64,000 nt of DNA from Nostoc spongiaeforme FACHB-130. Lineage in GTDB: Bacteria > Cyanobacteriota > Cyanobacteriia > Cyanobacteriales > Nostocaceae. The stretch is from the NCBI RefSeq assembly GCF_014698475.1, contig NZ_JACJTB010000002.1:248001-312000 (forward strand), in the 5' to 3' direction. The notes below the pieces were generated by a model. The model was not told the DNA's origin. It made no database searches and worked only from the letters and a program-made list of their open reading frames with translations. The translations under genes were made by a program, and so were the position numbers. Of this stretch, positions 8,886 to 16,795 are shown piece by piece; within the stretch, counting starts at the first letter, position 1; every line of letters begins with the position of its first letter.

Positions 8886-8895
8886 AATCTTCCAT

Positions 8896-8923
8896 CCTTT
8901 GCGTCTTTGCGCCTTTGCGTGAG
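8896..8923. repeat. CTTTGCGTC tandem words
   Basis: CTTTGCGTCTTTGCGCCTTTGCGT immediately before treH. The GAGGT at 8920-8924 that follows acts as the treH Shine-Dalgarno, so the repeat abuts the translation signal. The same words occur inverted at 5950-5979 and near 19855-19872. Confidence 0.55.
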
Positions 8924-8932
8924 GTACAACCT

Positions 8933-10444
8933 ATGACTATACAACTCACCACACAAACACAAGTCCGCACCTACATCAAACAAACCTGGAAAACCCTCAC
9001 CCGTTCCCATCAACACTTACTAGAATCAGCCCAAGACACCAAACTAGAACACCCACCCAATACCCCGTGGCTAGTTTACATATCTCCCCAAGAAGACTGT
9101 AATACAGTCAAGGCTGTGTTAGAGCGATCGCTATCTGCAACCGAAATGCAGCAAATCGAAATTCGCACTTTACCCAACGAAGTTGCAGATATTCAAGAAC
9201 ACGGCTTGTTATATCTTCCCGGCGCTTATGTCGTCCCTGGTGGACGTTTTAACGAGATGTATGGCTGGGACAGCTATTTTATTTTGTTGGGCTTACTGCG
9301 GGATGAAGAATGGGAATTAGCTCAAAGTCAAGTTGATCAATTACTTTATCAAGTCCAGCATTACGGTACTATCCTCAATGCCAACCGTACCTATATGCTG
9401 ACGCGATCGCAACCCCCTGTTTTAAGTTTGATGGTGCTGGCGTTGTTTCAACATACCCAAGACATAGCATGGTTAAAATCAACTTTGCCCTTATTAGAAC
9501 AGTTTTATTACTACTGGGTAGTACCGCCGCATCTCAATCCCGCCACAGGTTTATCGCGGTATTTTGCTTTAGGAGAAGGGCCAGCACCCGAAGTTTTGTT
9601 TTCGGAACAAGATGAAGCCGGACGCAGCCACTACGAACGTGTCAAGGAATATTATCAAAAATTCGAGATTGATGATTATGATGTGAGTTTGTATTATGAC
9701 CGCGAAAAAGACGAACTCACAGACTTATTTTACAAAGGCGATCGCTCTATGCGTGAGTCTGGATTTGATATAACCAACCGCTTTGGCCCCTTCAGCGTTG
9801 ATATCATCCACTATGCGCCTGTTTGTTTAAATAGTTTGCTGTATCAAATGGAGCAAGACTTGGCGCAAATTCACGATATTTTAGGTAATCCAGACCTAGG
9901 AAAACAATGGAGCGATCGCGCCAGTCTTCGCCGTGAGCGTATCAATCAATACCTATGGGATGAAGGAACAGGACTTTACCTAGACTATAATTTCCATAGT
10001 GGCGATCGCCGTCATTACGAATTTGCTACCACCTTCTATCCTCTCTGGACAGGACTTGCTTCACCCACCCAAGCCGAAAGAATCGTCCAAAATTTACCAA
10101 CATTCGCCGCGCCGGGGGGAATTTTTACCAGTTCCCACGTCACAGGAAATCAATGGGATGCACCTTTTGGCTGGTCTCCCCTCACATTAATTGCTGTCCT
10201 GGGACTGCGCCGCTATGGATATCATACGGAAAGCCAAGATATTGCTGATAAATTCCTCGCTATGGCGATGAAAGAATTTACCAGATTTGGTTTTTTCGTC
10301 GAAAAATATGACGTTGAGCGTTGTTCTGCTCAAGTTTCCGATGAAATTTGCTTTGGTTACAGTTCTAATGAAATAGGTTTCGGTTGGACTAATGGCGTGA
10401 TTTTAGAACTTTTAGCTTTGGGTTACGGTGAGGGTGTAATGTAA
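8933..10444 (+). CDS. treH: Trehalase, GH37 family
   Basis: 503 residues from the ATG at 8933, which has GAGGT at a good distance; a TTG at 8915 is possible but would start inside a repeat. Trehalase hydrolyses trehalose to two glucose molecules. Both GH37 signatures are present: PGGRFNEMYGWDSYF (signature 1) and QWDAPFGWSP (signature 2), in an (alpha/alpha)6-barrel-type sequence. No signal peptide is seen, so it acts in the cytoplasm. It is the last gene of the trehalose cluster. In Anabaena and Nostoc the balance of this enzyme with TreYZ sets trehalose levels during drying. An inverted-repeat element follows right after the stop. Confidence 0.93.
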   Translation: MTIQLTTQTQVRTYIKQTWKTLTRSHQHLLESAQDTKLEHPPNTPWLVYISPQEDCNTVKAVLERSLSATEMQQIEIRTLPNEVADIQEHGLLYLPGAYVVPGGRFNEMYGWDSYFILLGLLRDEEWELAQSQVDQLLYQVQHYGTILNANRTYMLTRSQPPVLSLMVLALFQHTQDIAWLKSTLPLLEQFYYYWVVPPHLNPATGLSRYFALGEGPAPEVLFSEQDEAGRSHYERVKEYYQKFEIDDYDVSLYYDREKDELTDLFYKGDRSMRESGFDITNRFGPFSVDIIHYAPVCLNSLLYQMEQDLAQIHDILGNPDLGKQWSDRASLRRERINQYLWDEGTGLYLDYNFHSGDRRHYEFATTFYPLWTGLASPTQAERIVQNLPTFAAPGGIFTSSHVTGNQWDAPFGWSPLTLIAVLGLRRYGYHTESQDIADKFLAMAMKEFTRFGFFVEKYDVERCSAQVSDEICFGYSSNEIGFGWTNGVILELLALGYGEGVM

Positions 10445-10445
10445 T

Positions 10446-10554
10446 ATCGTGTCCGGTAAAAGACTTCTCATAAAGACCGCAGGGAGCAGGGGGAGAAAGA
10501 GTTTTGTCTTTCTGCTCAAATGTGCTGAATTATAACTGATTTGCCGGACATGAT
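10446..10554. repeat. 109-bp element with inverted TGTCCGG ends
   Basis: The ends ATCGTGTCCGGTAA and TTGCCGGACATGAT are inverted repeats (12 of 14 positions). The interior is non-coding and contains GGGAGCAGGGGGAG. This could be a small miniature element or a large hairpin at the end of the trehalose operon. Confidence 0.45.
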
Positions 10555-10584
10555 AATAAGTGAACAAAAACCCTGCCTCCTTCA

Positions 10585-10863
10585 TCAAGATGATGGTGGA
10601 ATCAAGCTGGCGGTTTTAGCGACACTATCCCAAACTATCCAAGCGCAGGACTTATCTACATCATCGGCATTGTTGGTAACTTTAAAATAGATTTTATCTC
10701 CACCTTTCGGTTCAATGGCAAAATCAGCATTTTGAGCATAAACAACTTTGAAACCTCTATCACGCAAGCAGTACATCGCCCAAGCTTTGAGTGATTGCTT
10801 GTATGGTTCGTGGGGAATGGGTGGTTTTGTGAGTGCTGTTTCGATGACTTGAAATATCTGCAT
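10585..10863 (-). CDS. Small protein, possible degenerate nuclease fold
   Basis: 92 residues from ATG at 10861-10863. The middle part has the rhythm of a restriction-endonuclease-like core: AWAMYCLRDRGFKVVYAQ (helix and strand), then DFAIEPKGGDKIYFKVT, where an active PD-(D/E)XK enzyme would have E-x-K. Here the motif reads F-K-V, so if the fold is right the enzyme is probably inactive. The fold is a suggestion only; I do not recognise the family. It is a lone minus-strand gene downstream of treH, preceded by a dispersed repeat. Confidence 0.55.
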   Translation of the reverse strand: MQIFQVIETALTKPPIPHEPYKQSLKAWAMYCLRDRGFKVVYAQNADFAIEPKGGDKIYFKVTNNADDVDKSCAWIVWDSVAKTASLIPPSS

Positions 10864-10869
10864 TGTGAT

Positions 10870-10953
10870 AGTAATTCGGTTTGATTGTTGAAATTATCTG
10901 TAAAGGCTGGGAGTAGGGAATAGGGAGTAGGGAGTAGGAAAGAGTATTTTTTT
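10870..10953 (+). repeat. GGCTGGGAGTAG dispersed repeat, copy A
   Basis: Starts AGTAATTCGGTTTGATTGTTG, continues AAATTATCTGTAAAGGCTGG and GAGTAGGGAGTAGG words, and ends AAAGAGTATTTTTT. The same order of blocks is found at 12641-12709 and, inverted, at 58181-58236. Confidence 0.65.
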
Positions 10954-11031
10954 CAGCAATCAAATATGAGACATATATGAAATAAAGGGAAAAGAGAAAT
11001 CCGGTTTAGAAAAAGACTTAGGACTCAGGAC

Positions 11032-11502
11032 TCAGTACTCATAACTCAGCACTTTATTTTCAGGTTGAGGATCGCAACGAATTTCAATCATAAATCCATC
11101 AGGGTCATAAAAGTAGATACCTTTACCTGTAGGACGAGTAACTGGGCCATGTGCGATCGCTACTTTATTCTCTTCTAAAACAGCTAGTGCCGTCTCAAAT
11201 AATCGCGGATCGATATCAAACGCTAGATGATAGGCTCTTGTAAAACTCTGTTCTGGGTCTGGATGGGGCGGATTGAGATCCGGTGTCCAAAATAAATCTA
11301 AAATTACACCATCGGGAGTTACAAAATTGGCAACTTTCCCTTCAGCGACAAGTTCCACCAGCGTTGCAGGGACTTGCTTACCCGTCAATTCATGTAAGCC
11401 TAAAATCTTACCGTAAAAGTGACGCGAAGCTTGCATATCTTTGACATTGAGAGCAATGTGATGCACTTTCCGCAAATGTCCAGGAGCAAGGATACTTTTC
11501 AT
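11032..11502 (-). CDS. VOC (glyoxalase/dioxygenase) family protein
   Basis: 156 residues with a single vicinal-oxygen-chelate domain. The signs are RKVHHIALNVKDM near the start (metal-type His15), AYHLAFDI (His92) and GIYFYDPDGFMIEIRC (Glu140), the last being the usual C-terminal metal Glu of the family. VOC proteins include glyoxalase I, ring-cleaving dioxygenases and resistance proteins, and the substrate cannot be told from the sequence. It lies on the minus strand 111 bp downstream of an aldo/keto reductase gene in the same orientation. Both could act on reactive carbonyl compounds, but a shared function is only an inference. Confidence 0.8.
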   Translation of the reverse strand: MKSILAPGHLRKVHHIALNVKDMQASRHFYGKILGLHELTGKQVPATLVELVAEGKVANFVTPDGVILDLFWTPDLNPPHPDPEQSFTRAYHLAFDIDPRLFETALAVLEENKVAIAHGPVTRPTGKGIYFYDPDGFMIEIRCDPQPENKVLSYEY

Positions 11503-11613
11503 ACAACAGCTAGATAAGAGGGTAGAATAAATTTCCTTACTAGGGTAGAAGTTTAACTCTAAAACAGAGTTTACTTGAATTTATATCTGGCATCTAGCCC
11601 TAAAGAATGAAAT

Positions 11614-12636
11614 TTATCTGCGGTATTCATCGCCACAATCGCCAATGATTCTGTATAAATCGCGGGATTTTTGCGAGACTTGCTCGATGCGATCGCAATC
11701 TTCCTGAGCTAAACTAAAACCAAATACTTTGGCGTTATTTTCAATATGTTCCGATACACCCAGCCTTGCGCCAACAATCACACCTCCGACGGCTGGTTTA
11801 TCTAAAATATAACGCACAGCAACATTCGCAATACTCACACCATACTTATCAGCAATTTCTTTCAACGTCACCAGCAATTCTTGAAATAATTGCCAACCAC
11901 CCCAAGCATCAATCATATTTTTGTATTTACGTAAGCTGGCTGTACCTAAATCAAAGTTTCGGGGTTCCGACTGACCTAAATATTTCTCTGATAAGAAACC
12001 ACCGCAAACTGTCCCGTAAGTTAACAGTTTAATGTTATGTTCCTGACAAAATTCTACCATTGCCACTTCTGGACGGCGGTCAACTAAAGAAAACTGCACT
12101 TGATTAGAAACAATTTTAATCCCTGCATTGACGATAATTTGCAGATGTTTTGTATCAAAATTTGTCAAAGCCAAATGCTTTATTTTGCCCTCAGTTTGCA
12201 ATTCTGCCATAAACTTCAGAGCATCTAAATAATTTTTATCATTATATTCCCACCAGTGAAATTGCATTAAATCTAAAGATTCAACCTGCATTCTCCGCAA
12301 GGAAATATTAACATTTTCCTCAACAACTTTTTTCGTCATTTTTCGGGGACGAGGAACCCATTTTGTAAAAGCTTGTAAGTTAGCTAAAGCTTCTTTACCT
12401 CTAGTTGCAATGAGTTGATGGCGAAATTCTCCAATAAAATCTTCAGCCGGGCCATAATGATCAGCTAAATCCCAGGTAGTAAAACCTGCATCCAGATATT
12501 GAAACATAGCTTGTATTGCCGCTTGTGGTTGAATATGTCCATGTGCGCCAGATACTTGCCACATTCCATTTAATATCCGACAAATGTTTAAATCAGAAGT
12601 TAGTTGTAGACGACTTTCTGTAGGTAGTAGCACCAT
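11614..12636 (-). CDS. Aldo/keto reductase
   Basis: 340 residues covering a complete NADPH-dependent (beta/alpha)8 barrel. The catalytic tetrad is visible: Asp56 and Tyr61 in TTWDLADHYG, Lys92 in AFTKWVPR and His127 in LMQFHWWEY. The C-terminal cofactor region GVIVGARLGVSEHIENN is also typical. These cytosolic enzymes reduce aldehydes and ketones; the physiological substrate here is unknown. A dispersed repeat lies directly upstream of the start codon and a VOC-family gene downstream. Confidence 0.88.
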   Translation of the reverse strand: MVLLPTESRLQLTSDLNICRILNGMWQVSGAHGHIQPQAAIQAMFQYLDAGFTTWDLADHYGPAEDFIGEFRHQLIATRGKEALANLQAFTKWVPRPRKMTKKVVEENVNISLRRMQVESLDLMQFHWWEYNDKNYLDALKFMAELQTEGKIKHLALTNFDTKHLQIIVNAGIKIVSNQVQFSLVDRRPEVAMVEFCQEHNIKLLTYGTVCGGFLSEKYLGQSEPRNFDLGTASLRKYKNMIDAWGGWQLFQELLVTLKEIADKYGVSIANVAVRYILDKPAVGGVIVGARLGVSEHIENNAKVFGFSLAQEDCDRIEQVSQKSRDLYRIIGDCGDEYRR

Positions 12637-12640
12637 ATAT

Positions 12641-12709
12641 AGTAATCCGATTTGATTTTTGAAATTATCTGTAAAGGCTGGGAGTAGGAAGTAGGGAGTA
12701 GGGAGTAGA
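12641..12709 (+). repeat. GGCTGGGAGTAG dispersed repeat, copy B
   Basis: Same block order as 10870-10953: AGTAATCCGATTTGATTTTTG, AAATTATCTGTAAAGGCTGG, then GGAGTAGG words. It sits in the 5' region of the aldo/keto reductase gene. Confidence 0.65.
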
Positions 12710-12744
12710 ACAAATATGATTCATATAATTGAATTGATAATTAT

Positions 12745-13122
12745 CTAACGCCAATCTTTGGCTGCTTGTTCTAGAACATAAGCCGCAACATCATGAATTT
12801 CTTGTTCATTCAGGCGGTCTTTGTAAGCAGACATATTACTTTTACCATTGGTAACAATAGATGTAATTGCCTCTATAGAATCCATATTATATTTCTTGAG
12901 GGCTTGCTTTTTTAAATTTTTTCCGCGTCTGATAATGTTACTGCCATTAATATGACAGCCAGCACAATGTACGCTAAATATTTGTGCGCCGTTAGCCGTG
13001 TCACTGGCATTTGCTGGCAAGGTAAAAGTGGTGGTAAATAACAAGAGAATTAAACATACTATCTGCATCATTTTGAGCAGGTTAATTCTCATTAACTTAA
13101 TTTGTGCTTTGGTGGTGATCAT
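12745..13122 (-). CDS. Cytochrome c6-like c-type cytochrome
   Basis: 125 residues from ATG at 13120-13122; a second ATG at 13090-13092 gives a shorter signal peptide. A hydrophobic leader ending in PANA precedes the mature protein, so it is exported to the thylakoid lumen/periplasm. Haem attachment CAGCH is at 53-57 and the axial Met is Met97 in NGKSNMSAY. The rest follows cytochrome c6, the soluble electron carrier from cytochrome b6f to photosystem I or oxidase. At the position where canonical c6 has Gln (before V-TNGK) this protein has Ile89. In the c6 family that replacement marks the lower-potential c6B/c6C group, so this is probably a c6C-type paralogue rather than main PetJ. Confidence 0.82.
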   Translation of the reverse strand: MITTKAQIKLMRINLLKMMQIVCLILLLFTTTFTLPANASDTANGAQIFSVHCAGCHINGSNIIRRGKNLKKQALKKYNMDSIEAITSIVTNGKSNMSAYKDRLNEQEIHDVAAYVLEQAAKDWR

Positions 13123-13344
13123 TGCTTGAGAGTGACTGTAATCTTAAATTTTATCTTCTCATAATTATGTGCATAGCGATACCCGACATTTGCTATGTCA
13201 ATAAAACCACGGATACAGACTGATATTTTATCATTTTCTATCTAAAGGAAGTGTCTATTCCCAATAGAATACGTCAGAATTTAGATGTCAAAGACAACTA
13301 AACTAAATAAATTTATCCAAATTAGCTAAATACACGAGTTGAAA

Positions 13345-14127
13345 ATGGTTAAAAATATCAAAGAACAAATTCAAACTGACTTGAGACAAGCTAAAGAAAC
13401 TGGTCAGTTACGGAGTGAGCGAGTACGAGAAATTGTCAAATCAGCAGTTTCGCAAGTAGCGGCTGAGTTGAAAGAAGGTTCAACAGAACTGCGGGGACTG
13501 GTTAAAGATGCGGTTGCGGCTGTGATTGAAACTCTGCAAGAAAGAGGAACTGAAATTAAAGAAGATGTGACAGCTTCGATTGAAGGTGCTTTGGAAGGCG
13601 TGAACCACAAAAGACACGAAACTATCATTCAAACTCAGTCAGAACTGCAAAGATTACAGGCGCAATTAGATAGTGAAGAAGAAAAACTTCAGCAAGATGT
13701 AGATGTGATATTAGCCGAGATTGAGGAAACAGGTAAACAAAATACGGCTGATACCAAAAATGTGATTGACTCGGCTGTTAATGCTGTCAAAAATAGTGAT
13801 GAAGTGTCGTTACTAAGAAAACGTTACGCTCAGTTGCAAGCACAATTAGCCATTGTCCGCGCAAATTTAGCAGCACGTTATGGTGGTCGTTCTGACGAAA
13901 TTCAAAATTATCTTAATGATGCCAGAAGTTGGTATGACCAAGCTCGTCCCCAAGCGGAAGTTTTAGCAACCCAAGTATCCCAGAAGCGATCGCAGTTAGA
14001 AGATAAACTAGGCGAAGCTGGTACAGCGATCGCTAAAAAAGAACTCCAACTCAAACAAACCTTACGCGAATTACTTTTAGCAACTGCTGATTTGTTTAAA
14101 GACAAGGAACCCGCAGATAAAAACTAG
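13345..14127 (+). CDS. Coiled-coil protein, unknown function
   Basis: 260 residues from the ATG at 13345; a TTG two codons earlier is possible. The whole sequence is charged and heptad-like, with long helices (for example HETIIQTQSELQRLQAQLDS) and an amphipathic apolipoprotein-like repeat pattern at the N-terminus. No signal peptide, membrane span or catalytic motif is visible. Such proteins are common in cyanobacteria and are often annotated as hypothetical. Its stop codon TAG lies within the left end of a MITE-like element at 14124-14292, so the element's insertion may have set the present C-terminus. Confidence 0.7.
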   Translation: MVKNIKEQIQTDLRQAKETGQLRSERVREIVKSAVSQVAAELKEGSTELRGLVKDAVAAVIETLQERGTEIKEDVTASIEGALEGVNHKRHETIIQTQSELQRLQAQLDSEEEKLQQDVDVILAEIEETGKQNTADTKNVIDSAVNAVKNSDEVSLLRKRYAQLQAQLAIVRANLAARYGGRSDEIQNYLNDARSWYDQARPQAEVLATQVSQKRSQLEDKLGEAGTAIAKKELQLKQTLRELLLATADLFKDKEPADKN

Positions 14128-14292
14128 TACAATAAGGCAAAAGGAAAAAGTGAGCCACTGCGTTGGGCGGGTTTCCCGACTTGAAGCAAGTGGCGAACTC
14201 TGAAAGAGGCAAAAGGAAAAAGAAAGAATAACAATACCACAAGCCTTTTAGCAATTCCAGATAGTCTGTTTATTTACGCTGAACTGTACTAG
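14124..14292. mobile_element. MITE-like element, CTAGTACA ends, 169 bp
   Basis: The ends are CTAGTACA (14124-14131) and TGTACTAG (14285-14292), a perfect 8-bp inverted repeat. The interior has AAGGCAAAAGGAAAAAG words, CCACAAGCCTTTTAGCAATT and TTATTTACGCTGAACTG. A 69-bp relative is at 50193-50261 and a left-truncated one at 48563-48662. The insert near 14152-14200 (GCGTTGGGCGGGTTTCCCGA..) is absent from the other copies. There is no coding capacity; mobilisation would need a transposase from elsewhere. Confidence 0.6.
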
Positions 14293-14308
14293 ATACCCAT
14301 ATCATAAG

Positions 14309-14338
14309 AACCCCAACTTCTTGAAGGAAGTCGGGGTT
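14309..14338. terminator. AAGTCGGGG-family hairpin
   Basis: AACCCCAACTTC pairs with GAAGTCGGGGTT (11 of 12). It lies between the convergent coiled-coil gene and the Uma2 gene and could terminate either. Member of the same hairpin family as 487-519. Confidence 0.5.
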
Positions 14339-14380
14339 GTTAGTAAGTGCGATTTAGTTAACAACGTACTCATACAACAG

Positions 14381-14929
14381 CTATCTTCCGCTAGTCATCG
14401 CCATAACAGCATCAACTGTAATTTTCGGGAGAATACCTAAACTTGGTAGAAAATCTCCTCCTGCAAAAATTATCGGTAGGTCATCTCCTTGCCAAACCCA
14501 TATTTGCTGACGAGCCAGGTCAATTAACCAAGCCAGTTGGGTTCCATTACTAAGACAGTGGAGAATCTTATTTTGTAAGTCTAAAGTGCTTTGGTCTGGT
14601 GAGCGAATTTCAATTAACCAATCTGGCGCTCCATTAAATGGGCCATCTGCATCACTCAGGCGATCGCCTGCAATAATCACAATATCTGGTACTGGTGAGT
14701 AAGGCGGTACAATACAACGTAGCTTCTGCACAGCTTCAAATTGATCGGTGCGATCGTTAATATAATTTACTAGGTTACGTTGTAGCCTGGAATAAAATAG
14801 GGTTGGCATTGTTTTTTGAACAACTCGCCCATCAATTAGTTCCAATGCAGGAGAAGCTTCTATTTGAGGTTGGGAAAGAAACTCTGCAAGCGAAATCTTA
14901 GTACTTGACTGGGGCATATCTTTTGACAA
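14381..14929 (-). CDS. Uma2 family protein (DUF820), nuclease-like fold
   Basis: 182 residues. Uma2 proteins have a PD-(D/E)XK-type fold and are greatly expanded in cyanobacteria; their cellular role is not established. Recognisable elements are the N-terminal SLAEFLSQP, the LELIDGRVVQK strand, PVPDIVIIAGD with the conserved Asp, and DWLIEIRSPDQSTLDLQNKI with the conserved Glu. The C-terminal strand-rich tail is typical. A second Uma2 protein is encoded at 29019-29585. It is on the minus strand with no clear operon partner. Confidence 0.82.
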   Translation of the reverse strand: MSKDMPQSSTKISLAEFLSQPQIEASPALELIDGRVVQKTMPTLFYSRLQRNLVNYINDRTDQFEAVQKLRCIVPPYSPVPDIVIIAGDRLSDADGPFNGAPDWLIEIRSPDQSTLDLQNKILHCLSNGTQLAWLIDLARQQIWVWQGDDLPIIFAGGDFLPSLGILPKITVDAVMAMTSGR

Positions 14930-15044
14930 ACCTTTACTATGCTTGCTTGCATAGCATCTAATTATATTTCATATTTGATATGCAATCAACACCATATTAG
15001 CTTAAGTAAGTGGAGCTATCTAAATACTAATAAAAACATAATAA

Positions 15045-15074
15045 AAAGGGTAGATTTTCATAGTCTACCCTTAA
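15045..15074 (-). terminator. Rho-independent terminator of the Pmp3-like gene
   Basis: AGGGTAGA and TCTACCCT form an 8-bp stem at 15048-15072. Read on the minus strand the stem is followed by TTTTTATT. It lies about 60 bp downstream of the stop of the gene at 15135-15320. Confidence 0.75.
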
Positions 15075-15134
15075 TTGATTGTCCTTATTGAGAGAGGTTT
15101 GTTCGATGGAAAGATGTAGATTCTCTTACCTAAT

Positions 15135-15320
15135 TTAGTAAGTGCCGCTATTTAATGCTTCTTCTCTCTTAGCCACTACCCACAGTGCATGAATACTGCC
15201 AGGAAGCCAACCAAGCAAAGTCAGCAGAATATTAATTACCAAAGTCGGGCCAACACCAACTGTTAGAAAAACGCCCAAAGGAGGCAATAAAAGAGCAAGT
15301 AAAAAGCGTAATAGTTTCAT
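15135..15320 (-). CDS. YqaE/Pmp3-family small membrane protein
   Basis: 61 residues with two transmembrane helices and the family pattern LLPPLGVFLTVGVG followed by INILLTLLGWLPGSIHALWVV. Proteins of this family (yeast Pmp3, plant RCI2) are small plasma-membrane proteins that affect membrane potential and salt or cold tolerance. The charged tail KREEALNSGTY is somewhat longer than in the minimal members. A second, shorter member is encoded at 45483-45641. Its own terminator follows, so it is probably a single-gene transcript. Confidence 0.85.
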   Translation of the reverse strand: MKLLRFLLALLLPPLGVFLTVGVGPTLVINILLTLLGWLPGSIHALWVVAKREEALNSGTY

Positions 15321-15440
15321 GGGTTTGTTGTTACTGTTTCAAATTGATTAACTCATATTGTCCAGAATTAACTTCATGACAAACTCTGTCTCAGGAATTA
15401 TGTTAATTCTGCATAGTTTTTGCCGCCGATAATATTGCTA

Positions 15441-15848
15441 CTATTGCTGAGGATTACCTTGAGGTAATTCACCTGTTTTTGAAGTGTTGCCTGTTAAAGA
15501 CAGGTTTCTTTCAGCAAAGTAGTTACCAATGAAGGTGTTAGCTAAAGATAAAACAACTGGGCCGAGAATAAACGCGAGGATTCCATGTGCGCTAAACCCA
15601 GGTACTAAAAATGCTGCTAATGTGAAACAAATACCGTTCACAACCAGCGAAAATGCACCGAATGTTAACAGGTTTAATGGTAAAGATAGGGTAGAAAGAA
15701 CTGGCTTGACAGAACTATTAAGTAAGCCAATGACAACAGCAGCAATTAACGCCGAAGGAAAGTTAGCAATATTAACACCAGGCACAACTAAGTCAACAAT
15801 TAGTAAGCTGAGTGCTGTAGCTAGAGTGATAAGAAATGTTCCCAACAT
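15441..15848 (-). CDS. Phage holin family 4-like membrane protein (YvlD type)
   Basis: 135 residues with four hydrophobic segments, starting MLGTFLITLATALSLLIVDL, and the family-typical SSVKPVLSTLSLPLNLLTFG and VNGICFTLAAFLVPGF. This is the widespread bacterial membrane family named after a phage holin but found in ordinary chromosomes, with unknown function and a possible link to envelope stress. The C-terminal tail is hydrophilic. There are no phage genes around, so the name should not be read as prophage evidence. It is in the same direction as the Pmp3-like gene downstream. Confidence 0.8.
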   Translation of the reverse strand: MLGTFLITLATALSLLIVDLVVPGVNIANFPSALIAAVVIGLLNSSVKPVLSTLSLPLNLLTFGAFSLVVNGICFTLAAFLVPGFSAHGILAFILGPVVLSLANTFIGNYFAERNLSLTGNTSKTGELPQGNPQQ

Positions 15849-16022
15849 TTTTTTACCTAAAAAGTCAGTGATAGTTTGTTTGAATGTCTTGCTACTATCA
15901 TTAACAATCTAGGAAGATTCAACCTCTCTTATAAGATAGATTCTGCTTCTACCAATTGACGGATTTTGGGGGAAATGTCGTAAATATAGGATAAAACTGA
16001 CTCTAGCCTCTAATCCCTATTT

Positions 16023-16487
16023 TTACCACCAGCTATTACCTTTAGCCTCGCATTCACGCTTCGTAACATAATGGCGGTAGCGAAACATTGCTTCTAGTTG
16101 ACTTTGTACTAGCCAACCACTAATAAATTCAACTGTATCTCCCCCTGGCATAGAGTAGGAAATTGCGTCTGTTAACTTGGTTTTACCATCTTCGGAGAGA
16201 AATTCATGGCGATGTATCCAAGTTTCAAAGGGGCCAGATATTTGTTCATCGACAAATAGGTGATATGGTTCGCATTGGGTGTGACGCGCTAACCAAGTTA
16301 AAGGTACTAATCCCAGAAACAAACGAAACTCTGTAATAGCACCTATTTGCAGTCCTCCCTCTCGCCGGACTACTTGGACTGGTTGCCAAGGTGGAGTTAG
16401 CATTTGCAGGATATCTGGTCTTTCGTGAAATTGCCAAACTACTTCTATTGGCGCATTAATTACAGATGAATGGTTGAAGTGCAGCAT
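16023..16487 (-). CDS. SRPBCC family protein (START/Bet v1 fold)
   Basis: 154 residues from ATG at 16485-16487; a TTG at 16496 would add three residues. HSSVINAPIEVVWQFHERPD is the typical N-terminal strand-helix of the polyketide cyclase/dehydrase group, and FETWIHRHEF and the C-terminal helix complete the fold, which encloses a hydrophobic ligand cavity. The ligand is unknown. Orthologues are common in cyanobacteria, often annotated as cyclase/dehydrase. It lies 105 bp downstream of the CPXCG gene on the same strand. Confidence 0.8.
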   Translation of the reverse strand: MLHFNHSSVINAPIEVVWQFHERPDILQMLTPPWQPVQVVRREGGLQIGAITEFRLFLGLVPLTWLARHTQCEPYHLFVDEQISGPFETWIHRHEFLSEDGKTKLTDAISYSMPGGDTVEFISGWLVQSQLEAMFRYRHYVTKRECEAKGNSWW

Positions 16488-16592
16488 GAACAGCAAAACC
16501 TAAAACTCATACCAAGAAAAGATGATGGTGACAGATGGTATTAATACACCCAAGGGATACACAGCGATTCTAAATCTAAAATCCAAAATATA

Positions 16593-16784
16593 TCAGCCTT
16601 CGTCGTATTCAGTATCGATTTCGATATCTAAGGTGTCCTCGTCAACCCGGATATACAAAATATTGGGGTTACAGCAAACTTGACAATCTTCAACATAAGA
16701 TTGCTGTCCCCCCGCACTCAAGTCAATAAAGGTTAAGTTTGGTTCGCCGCAAAAGGCGCAGTAATACTCAGCAGTGGTTTGCAT
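16593..16784 (-). CDS. CPXCG motif-type cysteine-rich protein
   Basis: 63 residues. Two cysteine pairs, CAFCG near the N-terminus and CQVCC in the middle, would form a small zinc ribbon; the tail is very acidic (DEDTLDIEIDTEYDEG). The protein matches the small CPXCG family of unknown function found in cyanobacteria and proteobacteria. Its start lies 11 bp downstream of the radical SAM gene stop, so the two are almost certainly co-transcribed. Confidence 0.82.
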   Translation of the reverse strand: MQTTAEYYCAFCGEPNLTFIDLSAGGQQSYVEDCQVCCNPNILYIRVDEDTLDIEIDTEYDEG

Positions 16785-16795
16785 TCAAATTTTGA

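Noticed and set aside
15441-15848. Holin-like protein as sign of a prophage
   Set aside because: The family is widespread in non-phage chromosomal settings and no capsid, tail, lysin or integrase gene is nearby.
15529-15912. Plus-strand frame of 127 codons
   Set aside because: Antisense of the holin-family gene, with shadow-type composition.
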